DNA of 64,000 nucleotides from Ailurus styani (GCA_002007465.1 LNAC01000065.1:2819804-2883803), one strand, 5' to 3'. Shown: positions 1-11,649, numbered from the stretch's first letter. Made by a program: numbers and translations. The notes: generated by a model from the letters alone, not told the origin.

Positions 1-1064
1 TAGGAGAGTAAACAAAATTATACACAAAATATCATTGCTTTGCACTTTTTACACCCTTTCCTCTTTGGAGGGACATACTAGCACTGGAGTAGGGCCAGGA
101 GAAATTGTATAGAAAGGGAAGTTACAGACGTCGACAACAATCCTTTAAGATGATTGCACCAGCATGTATTTCTCTAACTAACCAGTCTCCAAGGCCTAAT
201 CCATGTGTCACTTAACCCTCCCTCGTCCTCAGGACATGACTTTCCTGTTTATCTACAGTCTCTCTCTTGCCCTTCTCCTCCAAATTCCTGTCAATCAGCC
301 CTCACAGTACCTCTCCAAATACCAGGGCTGTGGGGGTTCTCACTAATATGGAGAAATGTGGGTTCCAGCCTGCCAGAGGCTTCTACTTGGTGTCTGGGGT
401 GAGAGCACTGGGTCGCGGGTGAAGGGTCTTGTTCTACTGCTGGTGAGCTCAGTGTCTGGCTGCCTTCCTGGGCATGCCCCTCCCTCACTCCTGCTGGCTA
501 ATGAGCCAGATCCTGGCCTGTGAAAATTTATTATGAGAGCACTTAGTATTAGCATGAGGCCCTGTTGCCCGTCATTGCTCACAAAACATTTCGAGGCCTT
601 CAGGTGGAAAGTGCTATAAATGCAAAACAGCCTCCTCTAGGTCTTGTTCAGTCCATCAGCAAATGATAGGTGAGTTACAGTCCTGTTGCAATGAGTCCCT
701 TCCACTTTGGTCAGATGATTTGTGAAAAATCACAGCAGAAGCAAGGTCCCCTCCCTTGCTTTTTGTATGGTGCAGATGGAAGAGGAAACAGTGAAAGTAC
801 AGCTGCCCTGGTTCTTGGTCTAATACAGCAAAATAAAATGTTTCCTCTTCATGGACTGTAATTTGTGGCTAATTAGGTATAAATGCATTCTGGCTGATCA
901 ACTCTAATCCAGAGGTCAGCTGGTGTGTTTCCTAATGGATCAACAAGAGAGAAGGCAAATGCTCATCTTGGGGGAATGAGCATCCTCAGTTGAGATGTGC
1001 TGACCGTATCCATGTGAGCACTGCTCCTCTGTCTGGAGGGGGTCTGCCTGGGGCCGTCGTCTCC
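1..1064. other. Intron, single-copy looking; candidate conserved block near 480-930
   Basis: No coding exon or young repeat is seen. Parts near 480-640 and 820-920 have balanced composition with TAAT/ATTA-type motifs (for example CTAATTAGGTATAAATG around 866) and no simple-sequence decay. This is the look of constrained intronic sequence, but no alignment was possible. Short open frames here lack protein-like composition. Confidence 0.35.
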
Positions 1065-1322
1065 TAGTTAGCACATCTTTTTTTTTTTTTTTTAATTTTA
1101 TTTTTATTATTTGCCCAAAGCACAAACCCTCCCCAATGTCCATAACCCATCCACCCTATCCCTACCCTCCCACCCCCCAGTAACCCTCAGTTTGTTTTAT
1201 GAGATTAGAAGTCTCTTATGGTTTGTCTCCTTCCCCCCTCAGTTTGTTTTATGAGATTAGAAGTCTCTTATGGTTTGTCTCCTTCCCCATCCCATCTTGT
1301 TTCATTTAGTTAGCACATCTTT
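1065..1322 (-). mobile_element. Short 5'-truncated LINE-1 tail with target-site duplication
   Basis: A T-run at 1079-1094 (the poly-A tail read backwards) is followed by carnivore L1 3'-UTR sequence (CACAAACCCTCCCCAATGTCC). The 16-bp sequence TAGTTAGCACATCTTT occurs on both sides, at 1065-1080 and 1307-1322, as an intact target-site duplication. The L1 part is about 226 bp (1081-1306). It contains a perfect 52-bp tandem duplication, 1186-1237 and 1238-1288. Confidence 0.9.
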
Positions 1323-1354
1323 AACAAGAACACTCAAAAATCACTCCCTCCTAA

Positions 1355-1595
1355 AGGCTTTCCCCCACTCCCAGAATTATATACAGCCAGGCTGGAACTA
1401 GATCTTCCTGTTATGTCTCTCGGTACTGTGTGCTATTCATGTACACAGAATATCATCATGTCACTGTTCCACCCACTAGACTCTGAACTCCTTGATGGCA
1501 GGACTGGGTCTGTCTTGGTTTCCCACCATTGCTCCAGCCACAGTGGCTTCCCCTTAGCAGTTGCTCAATACATTTTGAATGAAAGAATCATAGAC
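1355..1595 (+). repeat. Old L2 3'-end-like fragment
   Basis: The string from CTAGACTCTGAACTCC through the CAATACATTTTGAATGAAAGAAT ending resembles the L2 3' end (the 'gactgtgagctccttgagggcaggg...caataaatgtttgttgaatga' pattern). It is heavily diverged. Sequence just after it, to about 1725, may be another old SINE fragment that I cannot name. Confidence 0.5.
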
Positions 1596-1829
1596 CGTTA
1601 GCACCAGAAGGGATACTGAAACCCCCAGACAGGACATAATTTGCCCAAAGACACACTGCTCCTTGTGACAAATCGTATTTTCCTGATTCCTAGTCCCACA
1701 TTCCTTTCTACAGTCATTTGTGAACCCCCGCCCCTCAGAATGAACAGCTGCTTCCAGAACCATCCTGGTCCATGGCCTCCACTCAGAGTCCAGAATGGCA
1801 CTCAGTGGGAACAGCGTGGCTAGAGGAAA

Positions 1830-3060
1830 GGGACACCCAGTGAGAGTCATATCATATCCAGCTCCCTCAGACCGTTAATGCATCCTGCTTCCTTTGAGGC
1901 ACTGGGACACTGTATTGAGTTCAAGATCTAACACTTTTACCCACAAAACAGCTGATCTCTATTAGAAGAACATTTGAGGCCTGAGGCAGCTCAACAGGCA
2001 GAAAGTAGGTCAAGCTAAATTCTATAAGCAGGAGAAATCCCTGGTTAAATGATGGGAGACATGTGATGATCCCACTGACAGGGGCTTGGGGAAAGAAAGA
2101 TTCCCCACTCCCTCTCTCCAACAATGAAACAATGAAAGGACTTTACTTACCAGAAACATCTATTCGCTCAGCAAAGAAAAACAGCTCTTAAGAGTATTCA
2201 TGAAATAATTGCAATCAAGAGCAAGGCTATAAACATAACAGCATGAATGGTACAGAAAAATATAAAGAGCCAGGTGCACCAGAAAACACACTGTCTTTAA
2301 GTTAAATGGCTGGCTTCTCTCTTATGGTCACTAGAAAATTATAGAGGGGAGTTGTTAGCTTGGCATTTCCTTTTTCAATAGTAAATCAATGGATCCTTCA
2401 TTTTCACTAAATTGTTTTCCTGCCCTCCAGGGAAAATATGACACAAGCATAATGCAGATGCGGAAAGGAAAGGCCGGGCTGGGACAAAACATTTAATTAA
2501 ATCCCTTTTTATAAAACAACCTTCCTTCAGCTTGACAAATGGATGAAGCAAAATGTGCTTATGCAGGCAAAACAATTAACCAGGTCCATAACAGTTTATA
2601 ACTAGCATGGATCAATCGCAGGTGGTAATTCATTCTATTGCTTGTCACGTGTGTGCTGGGGGAGGGGGAGGGGTGGAGAGGTCCGGTCTCCTCAGAGTGG
2701 TGGCTTCTGAACAACTCTTGGCTCCCTCACCAAGCAGAGGTTTGTGAGGGACTCAGCAGTGCCCAAGGTTCTGTGTTGAAGGAGCAGAGTAGAAACGGGT
2801 TCTACTAAGGAACCCCCTGGTGCGCGTGCATGTACGCATGCGTGCTAAGGGGTGGGAAACAAGTGCAGGGAGTTCTCAAAGGAGGTACAGTACAGCGGCC
2901 CAAGCTGCGGAACTCAGGCCTCTTGGTCTGCCCAGGGCTATTGCTACAAGAAGATGCTACTTCCTGTGTCCTTACTAAAGTGCATTCGTTTGTGGATTAA
3001 GTCATTTATGAAACTGCTCAATTTTTATAGCATTAAACTTGCACGATTGCCCACTCTGTG
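1830..3060. other. Intron; candidate conserved block near 2380-2660
   Basis: No repeat family or exon is recognised. The part at about 2380-2660 keeps a mixed, non-repetitive composition with motifs such as ACATTTAATTAAAT and GTCACGTG (E-box type, about 2645). It could be regulatory. No comparison with other species was possible. Confidence 0.3.
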
Positions 3061-3169
3061 CTACCCACAGCTGCAAGTGGTGGGGATATAAAGATAAATG
3101 AGCAGTGTCTGTACCTGGACAATCACACAGCCCGACAGCACTGATAGCACACAATTATTATAGGAACTG

Positions 3170-3350
3170 ATCACATGCACCATTCCGAGCCTTTTCTATT
3201 AATTAACCTCCCCAAAACAACCCCATGTGGTAGGTGCTATTGTCCCATTTTGCAGGTGACCAAACAGAGGTGCAGAAAGGTGAAATAATTTGCCTCAAGT
3301 TACCCAGCTAAGGAGACGCAGATTAGTACCCCAATAGGTGGGCCTCTGAA
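3170..3350 (+). repeat. MIR SINE copy
   Basis: The sequence follows the MIR core: CATGTGGTAGGTGCTATTGTCCCATTTTGCAGGTGACCAAACAGAGGTGCAGAAAGGTGAAATAATTTGCC..CAAGTTACCCAGCTA matches the 'tgaggtaggtactattattatccccattttacagatgaggaaactgaggc' pattern in order. It is an old and diverged copy. Confidence 0.75.
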
Positions 3351-3369
3351 CACATCTTCCTAGACACAA

Positions 3370-3600
3370 CCTCCCACTGCTTCTTGCTAAGCTCCCTATA
3401 CTGTCAGAGTCTGGGGGTGGGGGGCACAGGGAGCAAGGGGTCAGTTGTCTTTGGGATCAGGAAAGGTTCACGGAGGAGAAGTAGCCACAAGTCAGCACCA
3501 GGTGGAAGATGGAGTAGGAAGGAGAATTGGGCAGGAAAGGCAGCCCAAGCCATGGGGTTTCAGAGGCAAAGACTGGAGGGGCCTCACAGTGGGTAACCTG
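3370..3600 (-). repeat. Old L2-like fragment
   Basis: Purine-rich text with GATCAGGAAAGGTTCACGGAGGAGAAG resembles the antisense of L2 ('ggtcagggaaggcctctctgaggaggtgac'). Open frames across it are accidental products of the low stop density in purine-rich sequence. Confidence 0.4.
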
Positions 3601-4199
3601 TCACACCCTGGCTTGGTGGAGTCATGTAGCTTTCACACACATGTAATCTGTCCCCCAGTTAAAGGCCAAATTTTGGGATCATGTCATTCTTTTCTCTGTC
3701 CCCCATGCTCTCATTCCCCCAGAGCAGCCAATAAATACAAGGTGAATGAAAAGAAACGATAAGGCAGAGAACACAGAGATGCGGGCTCCAGGAGGAGGCT
3801 GAGCGGTCTGTTCTGGCCCTGGCAGGTGGAGTGGAGGCAGTTCAGGGGAATGAGTGGCAATGAGCACAAAACAAAGCAGAAAGCAGTCGTGCTAGGGACA
3901 GAGGTGACTCTTCTAAAGCTCTGGCACCTAAGCCTGGGCTTTTAAAGTTAAGCCCACAGTGGCTCTCTGGGTTCAGGAGTTCAGAGGCTACCCTGATGCC
4001 AAACTCAGTCTGCTCCTGACATTGTGGGTTTTCCAGGGCAGTGGAATTAGCCAACGCAAGTTGCATTGTCTTCATGCTCACTTAAGCCACATTCAAACTG
4101 TATTTATAGCAGGAAACGGACAGTTAAGATGGAGTGAATGGTGCAGGAAACCAGGGGAACACATGCTGATAATAGCTGAGAATGTTATTTGACTTTTGT

Positions 4200-4500
4200 T
4201 TGCCACTTTCCTCTGCAGACCCACCTCAGGATTTTACAAGCTCTGAAAACACGGAATTTCATAATGTTTCCTGTAGGAAATCAAAAGGTCTTTAAGGCAT
4301 TCTAATGATTTCTTTAATTGCTGCTATGCTAATGCTGCTTGAATTCTGGGAGGCTTCCCCATTGTTTAGTGTTGGCAGAGTGGGAACACGCCCCATTGGG
4401 TTCATGAAGACATTAATGAAATGAGCCATAGGAACCTGGAGGAGTTCTCCAAGCCTTTGCTTCCCAAGGCAGGGTCTTTATATCATGATTCCATCTCTTT
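4200..4500. promoter_or_regulatory. Candidate conserved non-coding block in SLC9A9 intron
   Basis: The stretch around 4240-4440 contains clustered homeodomain-like ATTA/TAAT motifs (TTCTAATGATTTCTTTAATTGCTGCTATGCTAATG near 4300-4335) and matches no repeat I know. A role as an enhancer is only inferred from appearance. Confidence 0.3.
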
Positions 4501-5628
4501 GATGTGAAATTCTAGAGCAATCACAGAGGGTTTTATGGTAGAAAACTACATCAACAGTGCATCCCCCAAAGGATTTTTGCTGGCAAAATTGAAGCTGTTT
4601 AAATATGTTCATATAGAAGAGGCTTTAAAACAAGCCTGGCCTAACTTTTATGAATTACTATTGAACAGATCGTGGTCTAGAACTACAGATTTAAGGGTGC
4701 TGTTCTTGGGAATTCTATTTACTGAATTGTGGTCACCTCCATTCTGTGTTGTCAGAAGTCTGTCCATTCTTGTGCTGTACCCTTTCAGACAGGTTCACCC
4801 TTCTCCATGATCTTACTGTGCTGATATAGATATTCTGGTTTATACAGTTTTTTCTTTTTTTATCTTATCTTTCTATTCCTTCCCTTCCATCAAAACTCAC
4901 ATATGCTAAGTCTCATTTTCTCAGGGCTCTACTTTCTGTTTGCCCAAGTGGTAAACAGTAACTCGTCTGTATTTGTGAGTAAATGTGATGAACTAGAATC
5001 CATCCCAGTACTTCTGACCACTTTCTCCAGTTTGTGATAGAATACCTGTTTTATAAGTGCTCCTTGGAGCTTTAAAGGGTATTTCAGTCCACATGAGAAA
5101 GAGTATGGAGCTATGCTAGGGGAATTGAAAGATGCATTTGCAAATAATGTGGGACCCTCACAGAAAATCTTGAATGAAAAGTTTTAGCATCAAATTATGT
5201 GTCATTCACACTATGTCAGATATCTTAGTATATACTCATAGCCACTTTCTTGTAGCCATCAGTGTCTTTAACTTTTCTAAAGAATCCACGAGTTAGCCAG
5301 ATGCACCCTGGCAGGTAAACAGGTATATCTCTCAAGCATTTAGGACCACCCAAGATTGTAATTGCTAATTTCATGTGAACCTGTATTTGTACTTTTTTTA
5401 TTCTTAAAAGAAAACTTTGTCATCTTTTGATGCACAGAGTTCTATTAAAGTGGGTTTTGTGTGTTCAAGATAACCTGTGAAGAAAGAAAGTCTTTTCTAT
5501 GCCAGCATCTTGTGGGTCCTTTACCCAGAATTCCTCACATTGGCCGTGTACACTAAGTTTAGATCTATGTAAAGTGTTCTTTAAAATATCCTCTAGACAG
5601 CAGGTCATATACTTATCCACACTTCTAG
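4500..5628. other. Intron, nothing recognised
   Basis: AT-rich non-coding sequence without a recognisable repeat, exon or RNA gene. The longest frames are short and end at random stops. Confidence 0.5.
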
Positions 5629-5701
5629 CCTGCCTGCCTGCCTTCCTTCTTTCCTTCCTTCCTTCCTTCCTTCCTTCCTTCCATCCATCCATCCATCCAT
5701 C
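5629..5701. repeat. Compound microsatellite (CTGC)n(CTTC)n(CATC)n
   Basis: Tandem tetranucleotides run in sequence: CTGC units, then about a dozen CTTC/TTCC units, then five CATC units. Its translation gives repeated Ser/Leu/Phe/His, which is not a real protein. Confidence 0.95.
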
Positions 5702-6240
5702 ATTTTATTGAATCAGGTCACTTGTCATTCCCTTGCCCCAAATTTTCTAATAATTTGCCATCACCCTCATGATAAATCTGACTCCTTTACATGGCTAACA
5801 AGCTCCTACATACCCAACCCCCTGCTTATCCCTCCTATAACTGCATATTTCTCCCTCCACAAGAAGCATAAACTTTCTCATGTTCCTTGAAGGCCTTTTT
5901 GCTCAGTATTCCTTCTGTTCAGAACTTCCTTCACGGAGACACTTAACAACATTCAGGTCTCTGATCCAAAGTTATCTCCCCAAAAGGTTTTCCTTTCTAA
6001 AATAGAGTCCCCTGACCCCATAGCGTCCCCTTACCCCACTTAACTTTTTATCCCAACACTTACTTAAGATCATCACCATATAAGATCACAGATACTTATT
6101 TGGTTTCTACCTGTCACTCTTCCTACAAGCTCCAGGAAAGTAGGATCTTAGTCTTTTCTCCTCTTTGCTTTATCCCCAGAGACTAGAGAAACACCTAACA
6201 ATAGTAAGCATTCAATACGTATTCATTGAATAAATGAATG
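5702..6240 (+). repeat. L2 LINE fragment, sense
   Basis: The region has L2 3' character: 'TCTCCCCAAAAGGTTTTCC' near 5975, the CTCCAGGAAAGTAGGATCTTAGTC block near 6130 and the terminal ATTCAATACGTATTCATTGAATAAATGAATG. This matches the '...gcaataaatatttgttgaatgaatg' end of L2. Confidence 0.65.
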
Positions 6241-6500
6241 ATTGTCTGAGGTAAGTAATGAACAACAAATCTTTGGCAGTTTCCTAGGCTCTGAAGCATG
6301 AAGTACTGGGTACAAACCCAAGCTGTCCTGCTCCCTGAATGTGCAGTCCTGGCCAAGTCCTTGTTCTTTGTGTCCCTCAGTTTTTCTCCTACAAAATGGG
6401 AATTGTGTTATCCCCTTTCTACAGATGAAGGTAATTGAGACACAGGAAGTAATAGATCTAGGGTCCAAATCTAATTTTAAACCCAGGTCCAATTCTCTTT
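6240..6500. repeat. Probable MIR fragments
   Basis: CCCTCAGTTTTTCTCCTACAAAATGGGAATTG (about 6375) resembles antisense MIR, and TTTCTACAGATGAAGGTAATTGAGACACAGGAAGTAATAG (about 6417) resembles sense MIR. Boundaries are unclear and it may be one rearranged or two abutting copies. Confidence 0.5.
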
Positions 6501-6734
6501 AACCCCTAAATTCAATTGTATGCTACTGCCAGACTATTTGTTGGGTCCATAGAGACAAATGGGACAAAATTAATTATTGCCCTCTGCAAGTTCACAGAGT
6601 AATAGAGAGGGCCAGACAGAAATAGACTACATTAAGGAAGAGTGAATAGCTGGACAAGACAAGAGAAGGAAATGTTTAGCTCCCTATGAATATAGTTGGG
6701 ATGGAAAATATTTGCTAGTCAAAAGGGAGAGGTC

Positions 6735-6815
6735 TCCCTCCCCCTCTGCAGCTCCCCCTACTCTCTCTCTCTCTCTCTCTCTCTGTCTCAGAAAAATAAA
6801 TAAAATCTAAACAAA
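6735..6815 (+). mobile_element. 5'-truncated CanSINE tail
   Basis: CCCCCTCTGCAGCTCCCCCTA, then a (CT)n run at 6760-6784 and an AAAAATAAATAAAATCTAAAC tail form the 3' half of a carnivore tRNA-Lys SINE in plus orientation. The tRNA-like head is missing. Confidence 0.85.
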
Positions 6816-6819
6816 AAAA

Positions 6820-9000
6820 GGAAGCGATCATTTTAGGTAGGAAAAAACAACATGTTGAGAAAGCACTGGGACATGAAGTGTTTGGGGGTTGAGCACCCTG
6901 AGTGATCTAGCCGTGCTGGAGTGGGAGAGGGTGGGAAGGTGAAGAGGGAATGAGGGCTGCAGACGCAGGCACCAGGTCAATAGAATTCTACCCTGTAACT
7001 ATAACGGTGACACATACATGTAGATACACATGTAGACTAAAATGAACATACAGTGACAACTGAATACAAACAAGATGGACTTCTCACACTTTCTGAAAGG
7101 ACTCAATATATTGCTACTGAGCAGCTTCTTGGGAAAGATATGCCCCCATTTTAATAAAACAGATAATACATTTTCAGCTCCCCGGTTCAGAAGACTCAGC
7201 AAGCTCTCTATTCTTAAAAACCAGACACAGAGCTATCAACTTTTGTAAATTGCTTGCTACCCATATAAATCCTAACTTTTAAAACCCACATGTTTCAAGT
7301 AATTTTTATTAGTAACTGGTGAGGCCAGTTAGCAGAGACTCACAGAAGCTTGTTTAGGCACACTACAGGACGGGAGACTATACAGGGCAGTATAAGGAAA
7401 CTGTGTGGGTCTGTGGGGCCTGATCTGGTAGGAGCTGGGGATGAAGGACAAGGATTTTCCTACTTCAGTTGGAAGAATGTTCTCCGGGGTTATGATCCTT
7501 TGACTGTTTCCAGTACTTGAGTGCGATCCACTGCCATTTAAGCCATGTAAAGTATGACAAAGGACTCCAGTTACAGCCTCTGGGAAAGAAAGAGGTTTTT
7601 GAATCCCCTGTAATGCCTTCTCACTGAACAGACACAGGAAAGCATGGTATACAACAGGCCAGCCCTAGAGGTGAACAGAGTAGGGCAGAAGTGGGGAAGG
7701 TTGGAAAATTATATTTTGAGGCAAGGTTTAGAATAATTTGTGTCACATCATGCTTTCTGTTTAGGATTTCTGAAAGCTACCACAGTCTCCTGTACTCCGT
7801 CTGTATACAGGCATCTGCGATACTGTTGAGGCGAGCATTGTTTTAAAGTTTTAAGCATTATAGTATTTTAAGATGTAACATCATTTGCTGCTCTTTTAAT
7901 TGCTGCTTTGTAATGTTTTATCTATTTTAATTACTGTTTTAATGTACTGCTTGTACCCTGAGGTGCTTCGGTGAATGGTATCATTTTAAGAAGTGAAGAA
8001 TTAAATAAACAAATAACTTAACAGGTGAGGAATCACATTAGTCAAACCTGTATCTAAATGAACATTTGCTATTTGCCCAGTGTTGAGTGTTAACAAGCAG
8101 TAGTATCTCTCTCAAGCATAAGGACCGAGCTGTGACATTCAAGGTCAGACACGGGGCATGGGTAAAACTGGGAATGGAAGGCAATATTCCCAAGGGTTCT
8201 CTTAGTTTCCAATAATTAGAATTCATGCTATTATGTTTAAGTTTGATCTTATGTCCTCAACAAGTCTTTAAAAGTAACAATAGCTCTAATGAAGGCAAAA
8301 GTATATATTTTCCACTTAACTCTAGTAGCCATTGAATTGTAGTTCTCTTGGCCAGGAAACAAATTCCATAGACCCAGTTCTTAACCTGAGTCATGTTACC
8401 CTCAGTCACACACTTGATAGCATTCCTTGGCTTAATAAAGTAGGAAATGGACTGTTGGCTTGGAGTTTCCTGACTTGAAGTAGGTGCTGTAATGACATAA
8501 CTCCCCTCCCTACCCCCATAGCCACATTGAGCTTTTTATTTCCGTATTTAAGCACAAGCAAGGTCAAAACAATAGATGAAATTTCATAAAACAGTAGTAG
8601 TTATGCCTAGATGTTTTTACTGACTTCCTAAAAACACTTTGGAATCAGCTCCAACTGCGTTTATAAATGAAAAAGGAAATGAAGCTCAACACCCCAGCCA
8701 CAAAATTCTTTGGTCCTGAATTGGCTAGATGCCTAGATTTCCTTTACGTAAACAAGGTCAAATGTGAGGCCAACCAACTGTAAACTAAAGGTTCTGGCCT
8801 CCCAGCCCCTCATGGTCAAAGATGCCAATGAAGTTGTCCAGTTTCTCCAAATCTGTGATGCAACATTTTAGTATGGAGAAACCAGGCAGATGGATGCAAT
8901 CAGCCCAGGGACTAACACACAGGCCTAGAGCCCTTGGAGCAACTGTGGCTCATGGAGTGCAAAAGAAAACAACTTAATCACACCTCCCCTCCACCCCAAC
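6820..9000. other. Intron, no recognised element
   Basis: No exon, tRNA or young transposon is seen. AT-rich sequence at 7840-8020 with repeated TTTTAATT blocks may be a very old repeat, but I cannot assign it. Confidence 0.45.
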
Positions 9001-9019
9001 GTGTGTATGTGTGTGCGTG

Positions 9020-9053
<34 letters not shown>

Positions 9054-9055
9054 CC
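9001..9055. repeat. (GT)n-GC-(AC)n microsatellite, self-complementary
   Basis: GTGTGTATGTGTGTGCGTGC is followed directly by ACACAC repeated to about 9046 and CGCACACACC. The GT arm can pair with the AC arm, so the tract can fold as a hairpin or cruciform or adopt Z-DNA. Confidence 0.9.
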
Positions 9056-9529
9056 TGCTTCTACAGTCTCCTGTGACTTTTTATTAATCTCAGATAGCTT
9101 AAAAAAGAGTCCTCTTGTCACTTGTAATCACAGAAATAGTGTCAGTTCAGTAATAACTATGTTCAATTACATGTAATAATATCAAAATGTGAATTTCATT
9201 CAAAGTGAGTCCCCAGTTTGGGCCTGCTGCAAGGGTCAAGTCTCTCTTTCTATCCTTTTCTTCTTTCCCACCCTATTCCTCCTTGAAAGCTGGGCCTCTC
9301 CAAGGTCAGGGAACAGGAGGAGGAAGAGTGATCAATGTTGAAGAAAGATGACATATGCCTGGCATGACGATGGCCTTGTTTCCCTTTGGCTAGGGCAGAT
9401 ATTGGAACCTGACTGGTGCAGCCATTTGGGAAGGCTCTTTAGAGGCCCATCCACTGCTGAGCTCTCTAATCTGTGGATTCCTGACATGGATCATGTGTTG
9501 CATCCACCCCTCCCCTGATCATCTGACTA

Positions 9530-10257
9530 TATGAACCCAGCTTTCTTCCACTGTGATCTCACCTCTCCAGGTGAGATTCTAGGGCAGGGTCTAAGACAAC
9601 TCCATACAGGCTTTCACTATTACATCACACAATGTAATTGTTGACTAAACAACAAGAAACATACTACTTAGAAAAGTTCTTGGTGGGAACATATCAACTT
9701 CCCAAACTGTGGGTCCCACTCTGTTCTAGGCTGCTTCAGCCAGCTTCAGGCCCTTTAGATTTCTGGATCTCTCAATCTTCTGGGGCATGTATCGGCCTTG
9801 CCAGTGGTCTCACTGAATCCCATTTCATGGCATTAAGATGAAGGGTAAAACTTCTTTGTGTTGTTCCTTTCTCATGGGAGATGGGACTCGTAGATCTACC
9901 TTGGCCAATGGCATGTGAGTAGATGTGATACACATCATGAGCAAGTAGAAGCTTTTTAGAAATTTTGGGAGTTTCAGCCCCTTGCTCTTTCTTTTGCCAT
10001 GAGAGATAGCATGTTCCAAGTGGGGCTGCTACCCTAGTCTGGGTCTTAGAATGAGAAAACAGATAGCAGAGCCCCCACCAACTTGCAGCCACATGGAGTC
10101 AAGCCAAGCTGAGCTGCAGATGCGAGCCCAGCAGAGTCAAGCAGCCCTGGAGCTGACGGCTAGCCTTTACATAATTTGAAGAAGAAACATATCTTTGTGA
10201 ATGCAAATCATTTAGATATTTGGGCTAGTATTTCTGCAGCAAAAACTGACTTATACA
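9530..10257. repeat. Probable ancient LTR-like interspersed repeat, family unassigned
   Basis: Text such as CTTGGCCAATGGCATGTGAGTAGATGTGAT (about 9900) and the end 'TTTCTGCAGCAAAAACTGACTTATACAC' follow the pattern of old mammalian LTR repeats. I cannot name the family or fix boundaries. Confidence 0.4.
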
Positions 10258-11060
10258 CTAGCCAAGTAATGGCCAGGAAGGTATTAGGAAAATTAGCAAG
10301 AACATGTCCCAGAGTCTAAGTGAAGACCAAAGTTTCAAGTAAGGAGGATCAATTGAATTAAATGTTGTTGAAAGTCCAATAAAAATGAAATGTGAGGCTT
10401 GACCATTGGATTTAGCAACATGGAGGGGGGCACCAAGACTAATAAGAACAATTTCGGCAGAATGATGGGGGCCACTGTGTGTTTGGAGTAGGTTCAGGAG
10501 AGATTGAGAGGACAGGATTTGTAGACACCATGAGTTGAAACTCTGGAGAGATAAAGGACAGCAAAGAATGAAACTGGCTGGAGGGGGGTGTGTGAGCAAG
10601 AAAAGCTTTTTATTTTTACTTTTTAAAGATGAAAGTAATTAAACTAGGTTTTTAAATTATTCAGCGAAGAGGACAAAATGATGACATGAAAGAGAAGAGA
10701 AACAGTATTGGAGTGATGTCCTCCAATAAGTGAGGGAGGATGTGACTAACACATGAATAGAAGGATGGCCCTTAATTGGAGCAAGGTCAGTTTGTTCCTC
10801 ATGAAATAATGGAAGGTGGAACTTAAGGGCACTGACGCAGGGAGGTAGGTAGATATAGAGAGAACTTGTGGACGTTATCTTTTGCTTGTATTCTCTTAGC
10901 AAATGGGAGATCATCATCTAAAAGAGAAAGCTGGGGAAGAGATAACAGGGACTTGAGGGGCGGAGTGGAGAGGAGACAAGTTATGAATGACGTTGTCTGG
11001 CAGAGTTGGAATGTTGATGGGCTAGGGAACTTTAAGATAATTGCTGGGCAGCCCCCAATG
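10258..11060 (-). repeat. L2 LINE, internal part, antisense
   Basis: The plus strand carries antisense L2 text in order: TTGACCATTGGATTTAGCAACATGGAG (about 10401), CAATTTCGGCAGAATGATGGGGGC (about 10450), TTGGAGTAGGTTCAGGAGAGATTG (about 10483), GGAGTGATGTCCTCCAATAAG (about 10711) and the TTGTCTGGCAGAGTTGG end (about 10993). These match the L2 consensus as I remember it. Frames on the minus strand here are relics, not genes. Confidence 0.6.
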
Positions 11061-11560
11061 TCCCTGAAAGCCTACTGCATGCCAAGCAATTTTTTTTTTA
11101 TTCTTTGCCCAAGGGGTACAGGTCTGTGAATCATCAGGCTTACATCTTTCACAGCATTCACCAAAGCACAAACCCTCCCCAATGTCCATAACCCATCCAC
11201 CCTATCCCTACCCTCCCACCCCCCAGTAACCCTCAGTTTGTTTTGTGAGAGCTGAGAGACAAAGGGAAGAGACCCAGACCTTGCTCACAGTCTAAGGTAG
11301 AGAGCTGTCATTTAGATTCATCAGTAAGCCATGAATTACTTCTGTGAGATACGATCTTTCAGGAAAGGAAGCATGGGGACTGTGGTGGGAGCACAAAGCA
11401 GGGAAGAACCTATTCTAGCTGGGGAGTATGATACTGCTAATGAGACAAAAGTTTTCAGAGGAGAAGACTGGTTCCTAGTCCCAAGGCATGAAGGACAAAT
11501 AGGAGTCATCTAGGTAATGAGAGGGGCAGGCTGTTCTGGTAGAGGCAGAAGCCCTGTACT
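11060..11560 (-). repeat. L2 3' end, antisense, interrupted by an L1 tail
   Basis: AAGCCTACTGCATGCCAAGCAA before the L1 fragment, and ACCTTGCTCACAGTCTAAGGTAGAGAG after it, fit antisense L2 ('gcacctactatgtgccaggca ... agcttacagtctagtggg'). The interruption is the 11088-11251 L1 fragment. Confidence 0.5.
11088..11251 (-). mobile_element. Truncated LINE-1 3' UTR fragment
   Basis: A T-run, then GGGTACAGGTCTGTGAATCATC and CACAAACCCTCCCCAATGTCC, ending in CAGTTTGTTTTGTGAGA. This is the same L1 3' UTR as at 1081-1306 and 21517-21909. No clear target-site duplication was seen. Confidence 0.85.
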
Positions 11561-11613
11561 GAAGAGGGAATGTGGCCTATTTGGGGGAAATAGAAGTATT
11601 TCAGTATGGCTGA

Positions 11614-11614
<1 letters not shown>

Positions 11615-11644
<30 letters not shown>
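11615..11644. repeat. (TG)n microsatellite
   Basis: About 15 uninterrupted TG units, followed by TACATGTGCACATGCATGC, a short stretch of alternating purine-pyrimidine. Confidence 0.95.
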
Positions 11645-11646
<2 letters not shown>

Positions 11647-11649
11647 ATG

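Noticed and set aside
5465..5711. Frames with Lys/Arg/Gly or Pro/Ser repeats
   Set aside because: They are translations of the CTTC/CATC microsatellite.
6735..6815. CT tract plus AAATAAA as a possible gene end
   Set aside because: It is the tail of a truncated CanSINE.
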